This document shows positions 51,620 through 63,765 of a DNA stretch of 64,000 bases, one piece after another. This DNA is from Rachycentron canadum (taxonomy: Eukaryota > Chordata > Actinopteri > Carangiformes > Rachycentridae), in assembly GCA_038496675.1 (NCBI GenBank), contig CM076661.1, forward strand, positions 15,653,218-15,717,217, in the 5' to 3' direction. Numbering within the stretch: position 1 is the first letter of the stretch; each line of letters starts with the position of its first letter. The position numbers were made by a program, and so were the translations under genes. Below the pieces are notes generated by a model. It saw only the letters and a program-made list of their open reading frames with translations. It had not been told where the DNA came from and ran no database searches.

Positions 51620-54600
51620 GTTTGGCAACAGTCACCTCCATATCTTACTCATCTTCACATCTTTGATGATTCACATACATGATTAATCAAGTCTTGCTTC
51701 CAGCAATGAGCTCAGCATGTCTGTTTGACACAACGCCGCAGAAAAACAAGGGGAGAAGAAGAGAGAAACAAAGAGAGACATATCCACAGCTCTGTTGGAT
51801 TTGATTATGTGTATAATGATGAGGATGGACTGATATAACGGGATCATACTGCATTTCTCTGGTGTCTAATGGGTGTGCCCTTTCACTTTGATACAAGGAA
51901 TAATGAATGTGAAATTGTCTGGCTGCAGATGTGACGCCCTCTACTGCAGCAGTGTGGATACAGCACTCATATAAGTGTTTGCTTACAGTGCAGAGTTGTC
52001 CTTGCTTTCTTTTAAATTATTTTTTTCCCTGACACAAGCATACACACACACACACAGACACACACACACACACACACACACAATGAGACTGTATCACCTG
52101 TGATGTTGCTTTGATATTAACAACGGGATGAAATAGTTGCCAAATCCATGTGATAAATAGCCGTTCTCTTCTTTTCCTCTGTCATCGTTTCTATTTTTTT
52201 CTTTTGATCTTTCATCTTTCTTAGAAAAACTATTTTCCAGATTTTGTTTTGCCAAGCTTTAGTTACACCGCCTGTGTGTTGTTTCTAGCTCAAGCAACTG
52301 TTGAAGACTTCCAGATCCGACCCCATGCCCTTTTTGTCCACTCCTACAAGGCCCCCACCTTCTGTGACTACTGTGGGGAGATGCTATGGGGTCTGGTCCG
52401 GCAGGGGCTCAAATGTGAAGGTTAGAAACACACACACACACCTGAGCAAGAAAACGTAAAAAAAGGACTGTGCTTTCCCAAGCCTTTGACTCTACTAAGA
52501 CCTTTTAATGTATGTAGAGATTTACTCAGGCCTCCCTGCTCCTGTATCCATACACACACACACAGATGTACAAACATGCTACACCTCTGACCTCAAGTAT
52601 GTATCAGGGAGAGATACAAGCACACAAAAAAAGGTTTGGTCTGGGACCTGAAATGCTTGACATTCAGATGCCAGTGGAGTTATGGCACGGCAAGTCGCTT
52701 TCATTTTTTTTGTCATCATTGGATCAGATTTGAATCAGTCTTTGATGTTCTTGTCATTCGGCATTTGAAGTCCTGTCTGACTATGAATTAAATTAAAATA
52801 CATGATTTATTAACCAGCGAAACACACAGTCATATATTCTCTCATACAAGCCTATTCATCCATGGGGCTGATTTTCAAAATAAAACATTTTCACCTCACA
52901 GGTTGATGGTCATATGTGTTTTCATGTTTTAAGGATGTGGGCTAAACTACCACAAGCGCTGCGCATTTAAGATCCCAAATAACTGCACTGGTGTCAGGAA
53001 GAGGCGACTGTCCAATGTCTCACTGCCTGCACCCTCCCTCTCTGTCCCCCGACCGGCACCTGCTGAGAGTGCTGTGGTGGTCCTGGATGAGGTGAGTTCT
53101 GATTGGTGGAAGTATGACTACACACATGCTCAGATGACAGTGGACAAGACCTAAACTATAAAAAAAAAAAAATATGACCAATGGAGTTTCCCCATTGGTC
53201 ATCATTCTTTACTAATTAATTGGCACAACCACTTCCTATTAGAGTGGCATTTACAGCCTGCAGTGTTGCCAGCATAGGGTATTTGTTGCTTAATGTATAG
53301 ACTTTTTTTCCGCTGTGTCTACTACTGTTCAGTGAGCAGCAGAGCCTGTTGTTACTCAGACAGAGGCTGTGTCCCACGTGAGCAACTAAATAAGAAAAAT
53401 ATTCTCTCACTTCAAACTTCTTCTTTGAGTCCTACTTTTCCAATTAAATAAAGCTAAAATCAAAGCATTGTCTTTTTTTGTGTTTGGTGATTTTGTCAGA
53501 TGACTTCACTGTTAGAAAATTAGGATTTTAGCCGTAACAGAACAGCAGGTTGGTCATGGCTTAGAAGTGAACATGTGGTTTTAATGGGCTGTGTTTAAGA
53601 CACTAAGTCAAACTTGTTTGGACAACAGAAACAGAAAAACAGGTAAATGAGAGCAGCTTTATAAGGGAATTCAGCTGTGTAAAAATAATGTGTATGTGAG
53701 CACAGAGAGTAAGACAGGAGTAAACAGATAAAAGGCTGATACTGGTCAAATGCAAATATGACATTTTAAACTACACCCTCAATTTTGCACACTGACCATA
53801 TGCAATCCATCCATATATATACTACATACTAGGCTTTGACCTAGTCTTGTTTATCCTCATGCACACAATGAGCTGGCATTTGACATCATCGTAAATCAGA
53901 CAACAAAACAGGTGAATTGGCAAAGAATGCGAGGCATTCAATCTGCATGCTATTAAATGTTTCTAAACTTATCAAATTTGGCTCTTTTCCACGGGTGAAT
54001 CTCCTGGGTCCACCACTGATGCAGAAAATTGAATTGAGCTGCAGAGAGCTCTGTGGAGAGATCCTCAGTGAGGTCTTATGAAACAGCTTTTGCATAAACC
54101 CACGCTGAAAATTCTCCCCTCGTCTGTGTCCCCATGAAAGGTCATCGGGAAATGTAATTATGCTAATGACATTAAAAGTTCATTGAAGTCCAAGTTTACG
54201 TATTTGCTCACTTGCTGGCAAAAACGAAGAGACCTTCCTTCTCGTTTCTGTCAGGAGCTTCAACACTGCTCAGTTTATTCATATAAAATCAGGAGTGAAT
54301 GCTCATACGTGGTAAAACATGACAAATCTAATAACCTTGTTTCGACCACTGGGATCGTATAAACTATGCAAAGTCATGCTAACTCAGTGTGACAGACTTC
54401 CTTTTCCACTGATTCTTTCTCTTCTTCTACTGCCATGTCATCATTCACTCTGTCTATCCCTATCACTCAAACACTCCCTCTGGGCCTGCTCTTCCTTTAT
54501 TTTTCCCTTTGCTTCCTTCATGCATATGGTTTTTAATTCTTCCCAACGTCCCTCCATCTTCCCCCTTTTTTCCCAACCCTCAAACCCCTGCAGCAGAGGT

Positions 54601-57600
54601 CCCATCAGGAAGCAGGGAAGCGGATCCTGTCCTGGAGCGGCAGGCCAATCTGGATGGAGAAGATGGTGCTGGGACGGGTTAAGGTGCCGCACACCTTCGC
54701 CATTCACACTTACACTCGGCCCACTATCTGCCAGTACTGCAAGCGTCTGCTCAAGGGCCTCTTTCGCCAGGGCATGCAGTGTAAAGGTAGGACTACATAT
54801 GATGAGTGTGTTTCAAATATATTGTGGTTTATTTTAGAATATTTTGCTGTCAATTGTGGTGTTTTTGTAATTTTCTTTAATTCCATTTGCCAGATTGTCG
54901 ATTCAACTGCCATAAGCGATGTGCTTCAAAGGTACCAAGAGACTGTTTAGGGGAGGTGGACTTCAATGGAGGTGAGTTCTACGTCCAATTTCACAGTGAT
55001 GGTGGTATATCTCTTCATTTGGGATTTCAAACATTTGCATCTTTCATGTACATGTACAGAGCCTGCCAGCCCTGGCCCAGATTCAGACACTACCATGGAT
55101 ACTATGGAGGTGGACAGTGGTGATATGGACGGAAGCAGAGGACTGGATGACTCGGAGGAATCCTCAACACCAGATGAGAGGATGTTTGACATGGATTCTC
55201 CTTTCTTGGATAGAGAGAAAGACGAAGAGCCCATCAAGACTATTAGGTATGAAGATGCTGATTTAATTACAGTCTGTTCACTTTAAACCCTTTCACCTTT
55301 TGTCTTGATGTATAAGTCTCTATAGGTGGCACTGTTTACTTCAGCTGTGATAGCTGCCACTGCTCATTTTGGCTACCCAGTTCTGTTTTCATATATTAGT
55401 TCAGTAAAGAGCGACAGCAAACAATGAGACGGGACACACATGCAGCTCACATACTGTTCTGATTCAAACTGGAAACGTTTTAAATCACCAGGTCTAACTG
55501 CCCAATTCCTGTGTTTATTCTACACCAGCACTGTTACCACTGCTGCAAACATAAAATGCATCACTTCCTGTGCAGGATTTCTGTCAGGAAAGACCTACCA
55601 GACACTGGCTGCTTAGAAAAGCAGATATAAAATGTTTCATAAACTGCCTACAAGTACAATCAGTTGCTATTTCATTACATTGAGCTCTAAATAGGTGAGT
55701 AACTGTGATAGTAAATCTAAGAAATCTTAATTTTATGTGTGTGTGTCTCTAGTCCTTCCACTAGCAGCAACATACCTCTGATGCGGGTGGTCCAGTCCAT
55801 CAAACACACCAAGAGGCGGAGCTCCACTGTGGTGAAGGAGGGCTGGATGGTTCACTATACGAGCAGGGACAACCTGGTAAGACTGATAACCCCAAAAGCT
55901 CAGCAGAGGAGCCCAGTCTGAAATGGGCTGTGCTTAGCCTGTAGCCTGGGGAAAAGTCCTTCTCCAAAGCTGTGCATGTGCTGATTTCAGCACAGAAGGT
56001 ATTTTGCTTGAGAGACAATTTTTTTGACTACTGCAATATTGGCAGTTTTGTGCCTCTTAGACTAACTTGGTGTTTGTTTGTTTTCCCCTTAAACAGCGGA
56101 AGAGACATTACTGGAGGCTGGACAGCAAGAGTCTGAGTCTCTTCCAGAACGACACCGGCGCCAAGTTCTACAAAGTGAGCATAAAACTGTCATCTGCTTT
56201 GTTCCTGGAAAATCATGTCTTGTCTTCAGGATGAAACACAGTAACATCCATTAAAATGCAGTTTAACACAAATGGATTCAGTGTTTAGTCCATTGTGATA
56301 ATATCTTTGAAGTCCTCATGTAGCATCACAACTCTAATCTCCTGCATAGGGAGACGTGTCTTGTGAAGTCTTATGATACTTGGATACGTCTTCGTATCTA
56401 TATTTAAGTGTTGTCTGTCACACTTCTGAGAGGTATGTAAATAAAATCTAAGCAGTATAATCTGTGTGATTTAGTGTGAAGGGCTGCGGTGTTGCAACTG
56501 TAAACTAATAAGGTCAGTTTGGCTCACTGAAATTTCCCCTGTGGTTTTTCACCCTGCAGCCTAGTCTCTTCTGTGCATGAAGTGAAAGGACACAGTCACT
56601 GATAATTTAACTGCTAAGTATCAGGTTAGACGGGACATTTGAAGGGGTTTTAGAGAGAATGTCAAAATTTTCACTACAGGGATCCCCGTGTATAAAAGAG
56701 AAGTGTCTGCTACACGCTTATTAAAATAAATTGATGTGATCTGTTAAAATCAATCTTTGTTAATCCAAAATTCCCACCAAACTAGGTCATACATTTGTTG
56801 CATGACCTTATCTCAATGTCAGCAGAGGCTGTGGGTGAACAAAGCACTGTTATTTCGATGTGTAAAATAAGTTGTGGAGAGTGTGTGACACTTCCCGCTT
56901 GGTGCCAGGGCCGTAGTCAGTCATTACACTGCCGCAGGGGCTTAATAGCACAGTAATTACACACTGACGACCGAGGGAGGGAACTACAGCTTGCAAGGTA
57001 AAGACTTCCACATGTGTGTTGGTGGATGTTTGTGTGTGTATGTGTGTGTGTAGGGTCACTTTATTGTTCATGTTGCTCTGTATGCTTTGAGACCTTAACA
57101 CCTCCTTGAGCTGTGGTCAGAGCTGTGTTGCAGTGGGACGGTGTGTAGGATGCAGGAGAGTTTCCAGGGTGAGAGTCAGCACATTCACTCTGAGTGTGTG
57201 TGTTAAAGGGGTGGTTTTGAAAGCAGCTGTAGTTACAGTACTTCTTTTCTTCTGTCTTAATATCTCCCTATTATACTGATTGTGAAACAAGCCTGAGAAA
57301 AGGTTTCAGTCCCTTACCCCTCTCCCAATTATTCTGTCACACCCTGTGTCTCCTGACACTAAAGCTTTGGAGAGGAAACCTCAGTGGAGACTGACTCCTG
57401 AGGGTGTGTTTACAGGCAGCTTTATGTGGTTCTTTATTATCAACTTGGCACTCAGCTTCGTTTAAGACCTTCAGGAGGCTAATTGAAGGCTAGCTGTAAA
57501 TGCCTTCTTGTCATGCTTTGTTCCATGCCTGTTGCTGCAGAGCAGTAGATTTTTATCTCTGATTGATAACTTGAGATGATTTCCTGTCCATACAGTAGAA

Positions 57601-60600
57601 AAAGGTTCTTTTAGAGGTTTCTTTTCAGAAACCACAGATCCTCCATATGCTCAGTGTGGATGCAGGGAATTGCCTGTCTTGGGCATTTTCCTTGAATTTC
57701 TCTGAAGTTTCAAGCCTGCTGCTGCTCATCAGTGTGTGGCCACTGTCCTCCTCTTTTCTTTATACCTCCAATCTGATTAGTGGTGGTCGTGTGGTGGCTT
57801 GCTTGCCAGGCATGGCAGCCATTTTCAGCATTTGGAACCCATAATGCTCCCCGTTTGAAGACAAGACCCCTGTACTTGTGGCTTTCTCTGAAGAACCTTT
57901 TATGGGGTGAGGGGGCTTCTCTCTGTCTCTGCCAGATTGAGTCCTGTCACAATCAAACACTGCCCACACCCACCCTCACACACCAACACCAACACATACG
58001 CGCACACACACACACACACACACACTGCCCTGTAGAAAAACGGCAGTTGCCGTGGCTTTCGTTTCAGTGGCTAGTGGTAGCGCCAGCGGCTCGTGCTCAG
58101 ATGGGGCCTCTGGCTGGCCCTGCCTTGTAATCAGGCAACCAGAGCGCTTCGGCCGCCGCAGGGCCCCGCTCACGTGACCCAGGCCCGCTAACCACAACCA
58201 CTTCATCTGATACTCTGTGGTGAGCCACGCGAAGGGGACAGCGTGTGCCTCTGTGAGCCCCCATTGGTTGGAAATTCTCTGTGTTTTTTAATTTTTGACC
58301 CTCCCTCCTCTCTTTGATTTGACAGTGAGTTTAAAAGGGAAGGGGGGGGGGGGGGCTTTTTAAAGTGTGCTGCAACTGTCCACACTGTATGTCCTCACAG
58401 AGAAAGAGGAGGCAAGGAGGAAGTTAGAGCTCAGATTATTTAATCACCCAACAACTGACTGAGGAGACTTTGTGTGTGAGTGTTTCTGATATTCTTTCTG
58501 TCATGGTATTATGAAAATGGAAGCACTAAATCTTTAGATGAAGCATTTTTCTGCTCTGATACAAAAATTAGATCCTCAACATTTTAAGGCTGAAACTTGT
58601 TTCTTTTAAAGTTACTCTAATCTAATGTTTACATCAGTAAGTTTGTGCTTTTTGGAAGCAACAAAGAAACTTGTCTGCTTGGTAAAGTGAAGGAATATGT
58701 ATTTATTTAATTTTTTTTTTTTTTAGCATTTTATTCATTTATTTGTATTTATTATTAACTTTGAAATAATGTTTTATCTATATTTTTTGCCTCATTTTTA
58801 TTTATTTTGGTATTTCATCATCCTCTTTTTGTTTTCTCTTCCATCCTTTCGGGGAATTACAAGCTGTATAATACTCATAGTAAATAAGCATGTGTATATA
58901 TGAGTATGTTTGATTATATCTGTTGCTGCTTGGTGCTGTGGTTGAAGAGTGTTTTTCTTCTACTCTTAGGTCTCAGGTGTAGTGATACTCAGAGGTATGA
59001 AGAAAACATTTCATTCTCTGATCTCATCATTGCCCTGTCCCTCCACAGGAAATCCCTCTGTCTGAGATCCTCCAGGTTGAACAGTCCAGAGACTACAGTA
59101 ACCTGGCTCAGGGCAGCAACCCTCACTGCTTCGAGATCATCACAGCAACAATGGTCTACTATGTAGGAGAGAACAACGGCAGTCACTACCACAGCCCTGC
59201 TCTGGCTGCCTCGGGAGTTGGCATGGAGGTAGCCCAGGGCTGGGAGAAGGCTATTAGACAGGCCCTGATGCCTGTCACCCCCCAGCCCAGTGTGGCCAGT
59301 GCTGCTGGACAGGGCAAAGATCACAGTAAGTAGAATACAGCACAGCTCTCAGTATTGATCTGACTATCAATATAATGTTAATAATATAATATAATATAAT
59401 ATAATATAATATAATATAATATAATATAATATAATATAATATAATATAATATAATATTATCATTACTATGATTATATGATTTAAATAAATAAGATATTAT
59501 ATAAAATAAATATGATTATTTATTTTTTTTTAGAATTAAGACAACTGTTCATTAACTTTCACAAAAGGACTTCAAGAGTCACGTATAGTTTTTCTTTATG
59601 GCAAATGATCATCCTAGAATGAAGACATATTTCAATATATATAAAGTGGCAGTGACTGGTGTTTGTAGTATACCACAGTGAGGATGTGCTTGGTTCAGTT
59701 TGTGTTTCCCTTTTCAGTGATGATATTAAAGGGTTTTTCCTGCCTCAGCGCGAGACCATAGTACCTACTAGATCAAAAAAACAAAAAGAGCTTTCATCAT
59801 GTGTGTAGAAAGATTGACATTTGTCCAAATCGAAAGAACCATGGCAACCAGGCATCATGTTGGTGAAGGCGGTACTTTCGACTTTCAATAGGGAGCAGAT
59901 ACCCTGCCTTAGTGTTTTATAGGCCAAGGGAAATGAAGCCATGAAGTAAATCTCTATGTGAGAGTAGTGAAAAAATGAACTGACATGACTGAACAGAAAC
60001 TGAGCCTCATTTGGGGCAGAGGGGTTGGTTTGCTTAAAGAGTTTTGGTCATTAGAGTTTCTATGGTTAGAAACCACGTGCCATGTGAGAGTCAGGTCCAT
60101 TAGCATTAGAGGATTTTAAGCATGCGCATGACATTAGAAAACGGGGCAGTCACAATATGCTGTGGTCCTGAAACAGAAAATCAATGTCACTTTTGAAACT
60201 ACTTAAGCGTTGTGAAATGACAGCACAGCACATAAAACTGCCCCTGCTCTTTAGATCTTCATTCATTTATTTTGTGTGGGTAGATGAACTTGTGCATAAT
60301 AGTAATATTGAATCTGCAGATTTATGTGGCCCTTTCAGTCAAATAATAAACATTTTTTCCAGGATTCAAATTACATTTTTGCATTAGCTCAACGATCACA
60401 TCATCCTGTTCTGTACTTGCTTTGATTTCTGGCTTTATATTCATTGTGCAGAATTAGCCCCTGCCGCTGTCTAATTTCCAAGTTATGAAATGAAATGCAT
60501 ACTTTCACCATTCGGTCACACATAACTTCCCAAATCAATTTTATGGCCAATTTATTGTGTAATAAAATGCTTCATAATGTGCGGCTGTGACTTATTGCAT

Positions 60601-63600
60601 GCAGCTGTGATAAGAAGGAAAGTTGTGAGGAAAGAAAAAATACTAGTATGTGAGCAATGTGTGTCTGAATACACTCACTTAAGAACTGACTGCTTTATGC
60701 ACTGGTAAAATGCTGCTTCTCAGTTGTTGAATGTTGAAACATCATGTATTTTCCCTTCCAGAAGAGCTGTCCATCAGCATATCCGTGTCCAACTGCCAGA
60801 TTCAGGAGAATGTGGTGAGCAGGGCTTCTTTTTTTTTTTTTTAACGGAGACACTGTTGCACAATTTCCCAGCACAGCCTGCACATGCACACATTCATGTG
60901 CTATTAAAGTAACATCAGAACCTATCCTACCGTGTCTTTTACTAAAACCTCTAGTGGAAGCTTTTTATGTTGCAAAATGAGGAAGCTGCAGGCTCTTTTT
61001 TTCTTTGGGTAAAGGGATTTTTGTCTTAGTTCCACTTCTGCATTGAGTGAAAGTTAAATATTTGGCAATACCAGAAAACATTTTGGAGCAGCTACAGTTA
61101 TCCAGGCTTTAGATGATGTAACTGTTACTGAATGCCAATGACAGCATGGAAAGTTAACTGAATGTTTCCACAAGTATAAACAAAATACGATAAGCAAAAT
61201 GTCTTTGCAGGACATTGCCTCGGTGTACCAAATATTTTCTGATGAGGTGCTGGGGTCAGGCCAGTTTGGCATTGTGTATGGAGGTACGCTTCTCTTTTAT
61301 TGCCTACAGTTTATATACCATAGGTCCACTGTGAATTGCATTAAATTGGTGGCTGATTCATTTTACCACATCCTATCATATCTTAGGCAAACATAGAAAG
61401 AGCGGCAGAGATGTGGCCATCAAAGTTATCGACAAGATGAGATTTCCTACCAAGCAGGAGAGCCAGCTGAGGAATGAGGTGGCCATATTACAGGTAATGA
61501 CCACAATCCAACAGTTGAACTGATAAAAAGCATAATAAGTTGCTGGTTGGTAAATACTTGAGTTTTTAACATTTCAACTCAATATCATTATCTGCTTTTC
61601 TTCAGAATCTGCACCACCGAGGTATTGTCAACTTGGAGTGTATGTTTGAGACGCCAGAGCGGGTCTTTGTTGTCATGGAGAAGCTGCACGGTGACATGCT
61701 GGAGATGATCCTGTCCAGCGAGAAGAGCAAACTCCCCGAGCGAATCACCAAGTTCCTCGTCACACAGGTCTGTGTTTTGCAGATATCTGCATCTCTTGCA
61801 CATGCTGACCATCACTGGAAGCAGCAGGTCACAGTCAAATAAACTGTTAATCGATTGGATCCACAACATGTGTTGTTGCATTTCCACACTTTCTACATTT
61901 GTCATTAACTTCTTTGCATTTTCCATTGTAATTTTCTTTCACTCTCTCCCTGTATCCTCCTTCTGTTTTTGGGGTGTGTTAGCCCACTGTGAGTGAGTCT
62001 GTGTTCCAGCTCCAGGGCCTGTTTATTCTTGTGGTGAGCTGATTTGTGTGTATGTGTGTGTTAAGGTTCGGGGGTTGGGCAGGGGGATTGTTTATGGGAT
62101 TGGTCTGCATGGCATCACGGCCTCCTCCCTGACTGTGGATTACAGCCTGCATTGCGCTAGTGGCTTTTGTGGGCTGATTAGAAGAGCAGCGGGCCCCTGG
62201 GCCTCTGCAAATCCTGGGTCCCAAACAGGAGTAGGACCATTAACAACAGCCCCATTAGCTGCGGCGGGCCTGGCTCTGATGTGGCCGGGAAGACTTCTGT
62301 CAAAGCCATGGTCAAGATAGGCGAACCAGGCGTGCTGTGGTTTTGGGATGGGGCCATAGGCAGACATGCATGCAGCGCTAGCTTATGCCAGCAAATCGTG
62401 AATATAGATGGGATGGGATGAGATGAGATCATATGTCTTTATGTGAAGGTACTGGTCAAGATGGAAGTATTTAAGGGCATTAGTGTGCTTATACTGCTGT
62501 GATTTTTCCACATGGCAGCACCATAAATTCTCCTGCATGGATTATACAAACATTTCTCTGCTTATACCATATGTTATATACATTAAAATATTTAGACACT
62601 GGTCTAAAAAACATTTAGATGAATTGTGATTTGGATTTTTGGAGATAAATCTGTGCTTTTTGGACCTTTTGTTCCATCAGATCCTGGTGGCCTTGAGACA
62701 TCTGCACTTCAAAAACATTGTTCACTGTGACTTGAAGCCTGAGAATGTACTACTGGCCTCTGCTGAGCCCTTTCCTCAGGTGAAAAATATATTTAAAAAA
62801 AAAAAAAAAATAATAAAAAAAAAATATATATATATGTATGTCTGTGTTTCTGTGCTGTCCATACGCATGTATGTATAATGACCACATTCTTCTGACTTTA
62901 TCCAGGTGAAGCTGTGTGACTTTGGCTTTGCCCGTATCATCGGCGAGAAGTCGTTCCGGCGGTCTGTGGTGGGCACCCCGGCTTACCTGGCTCCAGAGGT
63001 GCTGCGCAGTAAAGGCTACAACCGCTCCTTAGACATGTGGTCAGTGGGAGTCATTGTGTACGTCAGCTTGAGCGGGACATTTCCTTTTAATGAGGACGAG
63101 GACATTAATGATCAGATCCAGAACGCTGCCTTCATGTACCCACCAACACCTTGGAAGGACATCTCAACAGAGGGTAACTAGCTGTTGTTGTTTGTTTTCC
63201 TTGGAAACATACATTTCAGAACATACCATCTGCTCTTATCTGGCAGATGGTATGTCCTTCACACTTGTAATCATTCATTGTCCTGGTTGCACCTGAGAAT
63301 TGGTGTCAAACTGAGACTGATATAGCTTCAGCACTCTTCCTCCCCACCTACATGTCTGGGTTACTAGAACTTTTCTCTTAGTCTTTGTCTGCGGTCGAGA
63401 TGAATCACTTTCAAATCTCCCAAGCTGCCCAAGTTGCAGCTCCTCCCACACATAGAGTTGGAAATGAATAACAAGGTGAGACAACCAATGAAGGTGTAGA
63501 TGCTAATGTGTACTAAGCCAACTACAGTGACCTCTGTTCTACACTGCTGATCTTTACTATTTGCTGTGAACAAATTAAGAGTCTTGCCTCTTTAGTACTT

Positions 63601-63765
63601 AAATCCTTTTGTCTGCTGTTGCTATGAAATGATATAAGATCAGTTTATTGACACTGCACATTATCCATTTCCTCCACAGCCACAGATCTGATCAACAATC
63701 TTCTCCAAGTCAAGATGAGGAAGAGGTACAGCGTGGACAAGTGTCTCAGCCATCCCTGGTTACAG
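31591..63765 (+). CDS. prkd3: Serine/threonine-protein kinase D3 (17 coding exons; 3' end beyond window)
   Basis: Diacylglycerol- and PKC-activated kinase acting at the Golgi and plasma membrane. Coding exons: 31591-31866, 48499-48637, 52289-52420, 52934-53091, 54594-54786, 54894-54971, 55060-55246, 55753-55876, 56097-56174, 59049-59325, 60762-60814, 61211-61283, 61387-61493, 61606-61767, 62681-62779, 62906-63173, 63680-63765. All are GT-AG and in frame; 830 codons, ending at SHPWLQ, which is about 57 residues before the human end (890 aa). Domains: N-terminal ubiquitin-like region (about 55-140), C1a (151-200), C1b (268-317), acidic linker, PH (about 416-530), kinase from about 573 with GSGQFG (580-585), K602, HCDLKPEN (694-701, D696), DFG (717-719) and activation-loop S728/S732 in EKSFRRSVVGTP. 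The start MSASSPPSLP resembles PRKD3 (MSANNSPPS) rather than PRKD1/2, and qpct nearby agrees. The ATG is 80 bases after the exon acceptor. The last exon(s) lie past 64000. Confidence 0.97.
37405..37433. repeat. 8-bp tandem repeat (CTCCCTCG)n
   Basis: Between three and four exact copies of an 8-base unit, preceded by a CT-rich stretch, in prkd3 intron 2. Confidence 0.85.
41549..41566. repeat. Run of 18 C
   Basis: Uninterrupted poly-C in prkd3 intron 2. The length is likely uncertain in the assembly. Confidence 0.9.
49334..49366. repeat. Perfect 15-bp hairpin with 3-base loop
   Basis: GTTATGTGTGAAGTG at 49334-49348 and its exact reverse complement at 49352-49366 are separated only by AAA. Pairing stops at both outer ends, with no flanking target duplication seen. 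It lies in prkd3 intron 3. Confidence 0.9.
51574..51619. repeat. (CA)n microsatellite
   Basis: About 23 uninterrupted CA units in prkd3 intron 3, with a shorter CA tract at 51432-51454 and an imperfect one at 52040-52081. Confidence 0.95.
53092..54593 (+). other. prkd3: prkd3 intron 5
   Basis: A 1.5-kb intron ending in a tandem CAGCAG acceptor with a strong pyrimidine tract (54540-54590). Nothing else was recognised. Confidence 0.8.
56175..59048 (+). other. prkd3: prkd3 intron 10, with a GC-rich island
   Basis: A 2.9-kb intron splitting the PH domain. It includes a (CA)n near 58000-58025, a CpG-rich block at about 58035-58240 containing TCACGTGAC, a 14-G run at 58342-58355 and a T-rich stretch near 58708-58800. 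There is no coding sequence that I recognise. Confidence 0.75.
59326..60761 (+). other. prkd3: prkd3 intron 11
   Basis: A 1.4-kb intron dominated at its start by an ATAAT pentanucleotide array and AT-rich DNA. No gene or RNA was recognised. Confidence 0.75.
59381..59457. repeat. (ATAAT)n pentanucleotide microsatellite
   Basis: About fifteen near-perfect 5-base units, just after the donor of the exon ending at 59325. The minus strand reads as a Tyr-Ile-Leu repeat, an artefact of the period. Confidence 0.95.
61768..62680 (+). other. prkd3: prkd3 intron 15, with a GC-rich block
   Basis: A 0.9-kb intron within the kinase domain. From about 62050 to 62350 the base composition turns distinctly GC-rich and is open on several frames without any family match. 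A GATGG/GATGA tandem follows at about 62408-62430. Confidence 0.7.
62794..62836. repeat. Poly-A and (AT)n tract beside an exon donor
   Basis: An A-rich run grading into alternating AT, starting about 15 bases after the donor of the exon ending at 62779, in the short intron 16 of prkd3. Confidence 0.85.
63221..63255. repeat. Perfect 13-bp hairpin with 9-base loop
   Basis: ACATACCATCTGC at 63221-63233 pairs exactly with 63243-63255 across a 9-base loop, in prkd3 intron 17 (63174-63679). Confidence 0.85.

Larger units (their letters stand above)
48638..52288 (+). other. prkd3: prkd3 intron 3
   Basis: A 3.65-kb intron with three CA-repeat tracts (51432-51454, 51574-51619, 52040-52081) and a perfect 15-bp hairpin at 49334-49366. 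An open frame at 50059-50415 is open on both strands and not protein-like. No gene was recognised. Confidence 0.75.
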
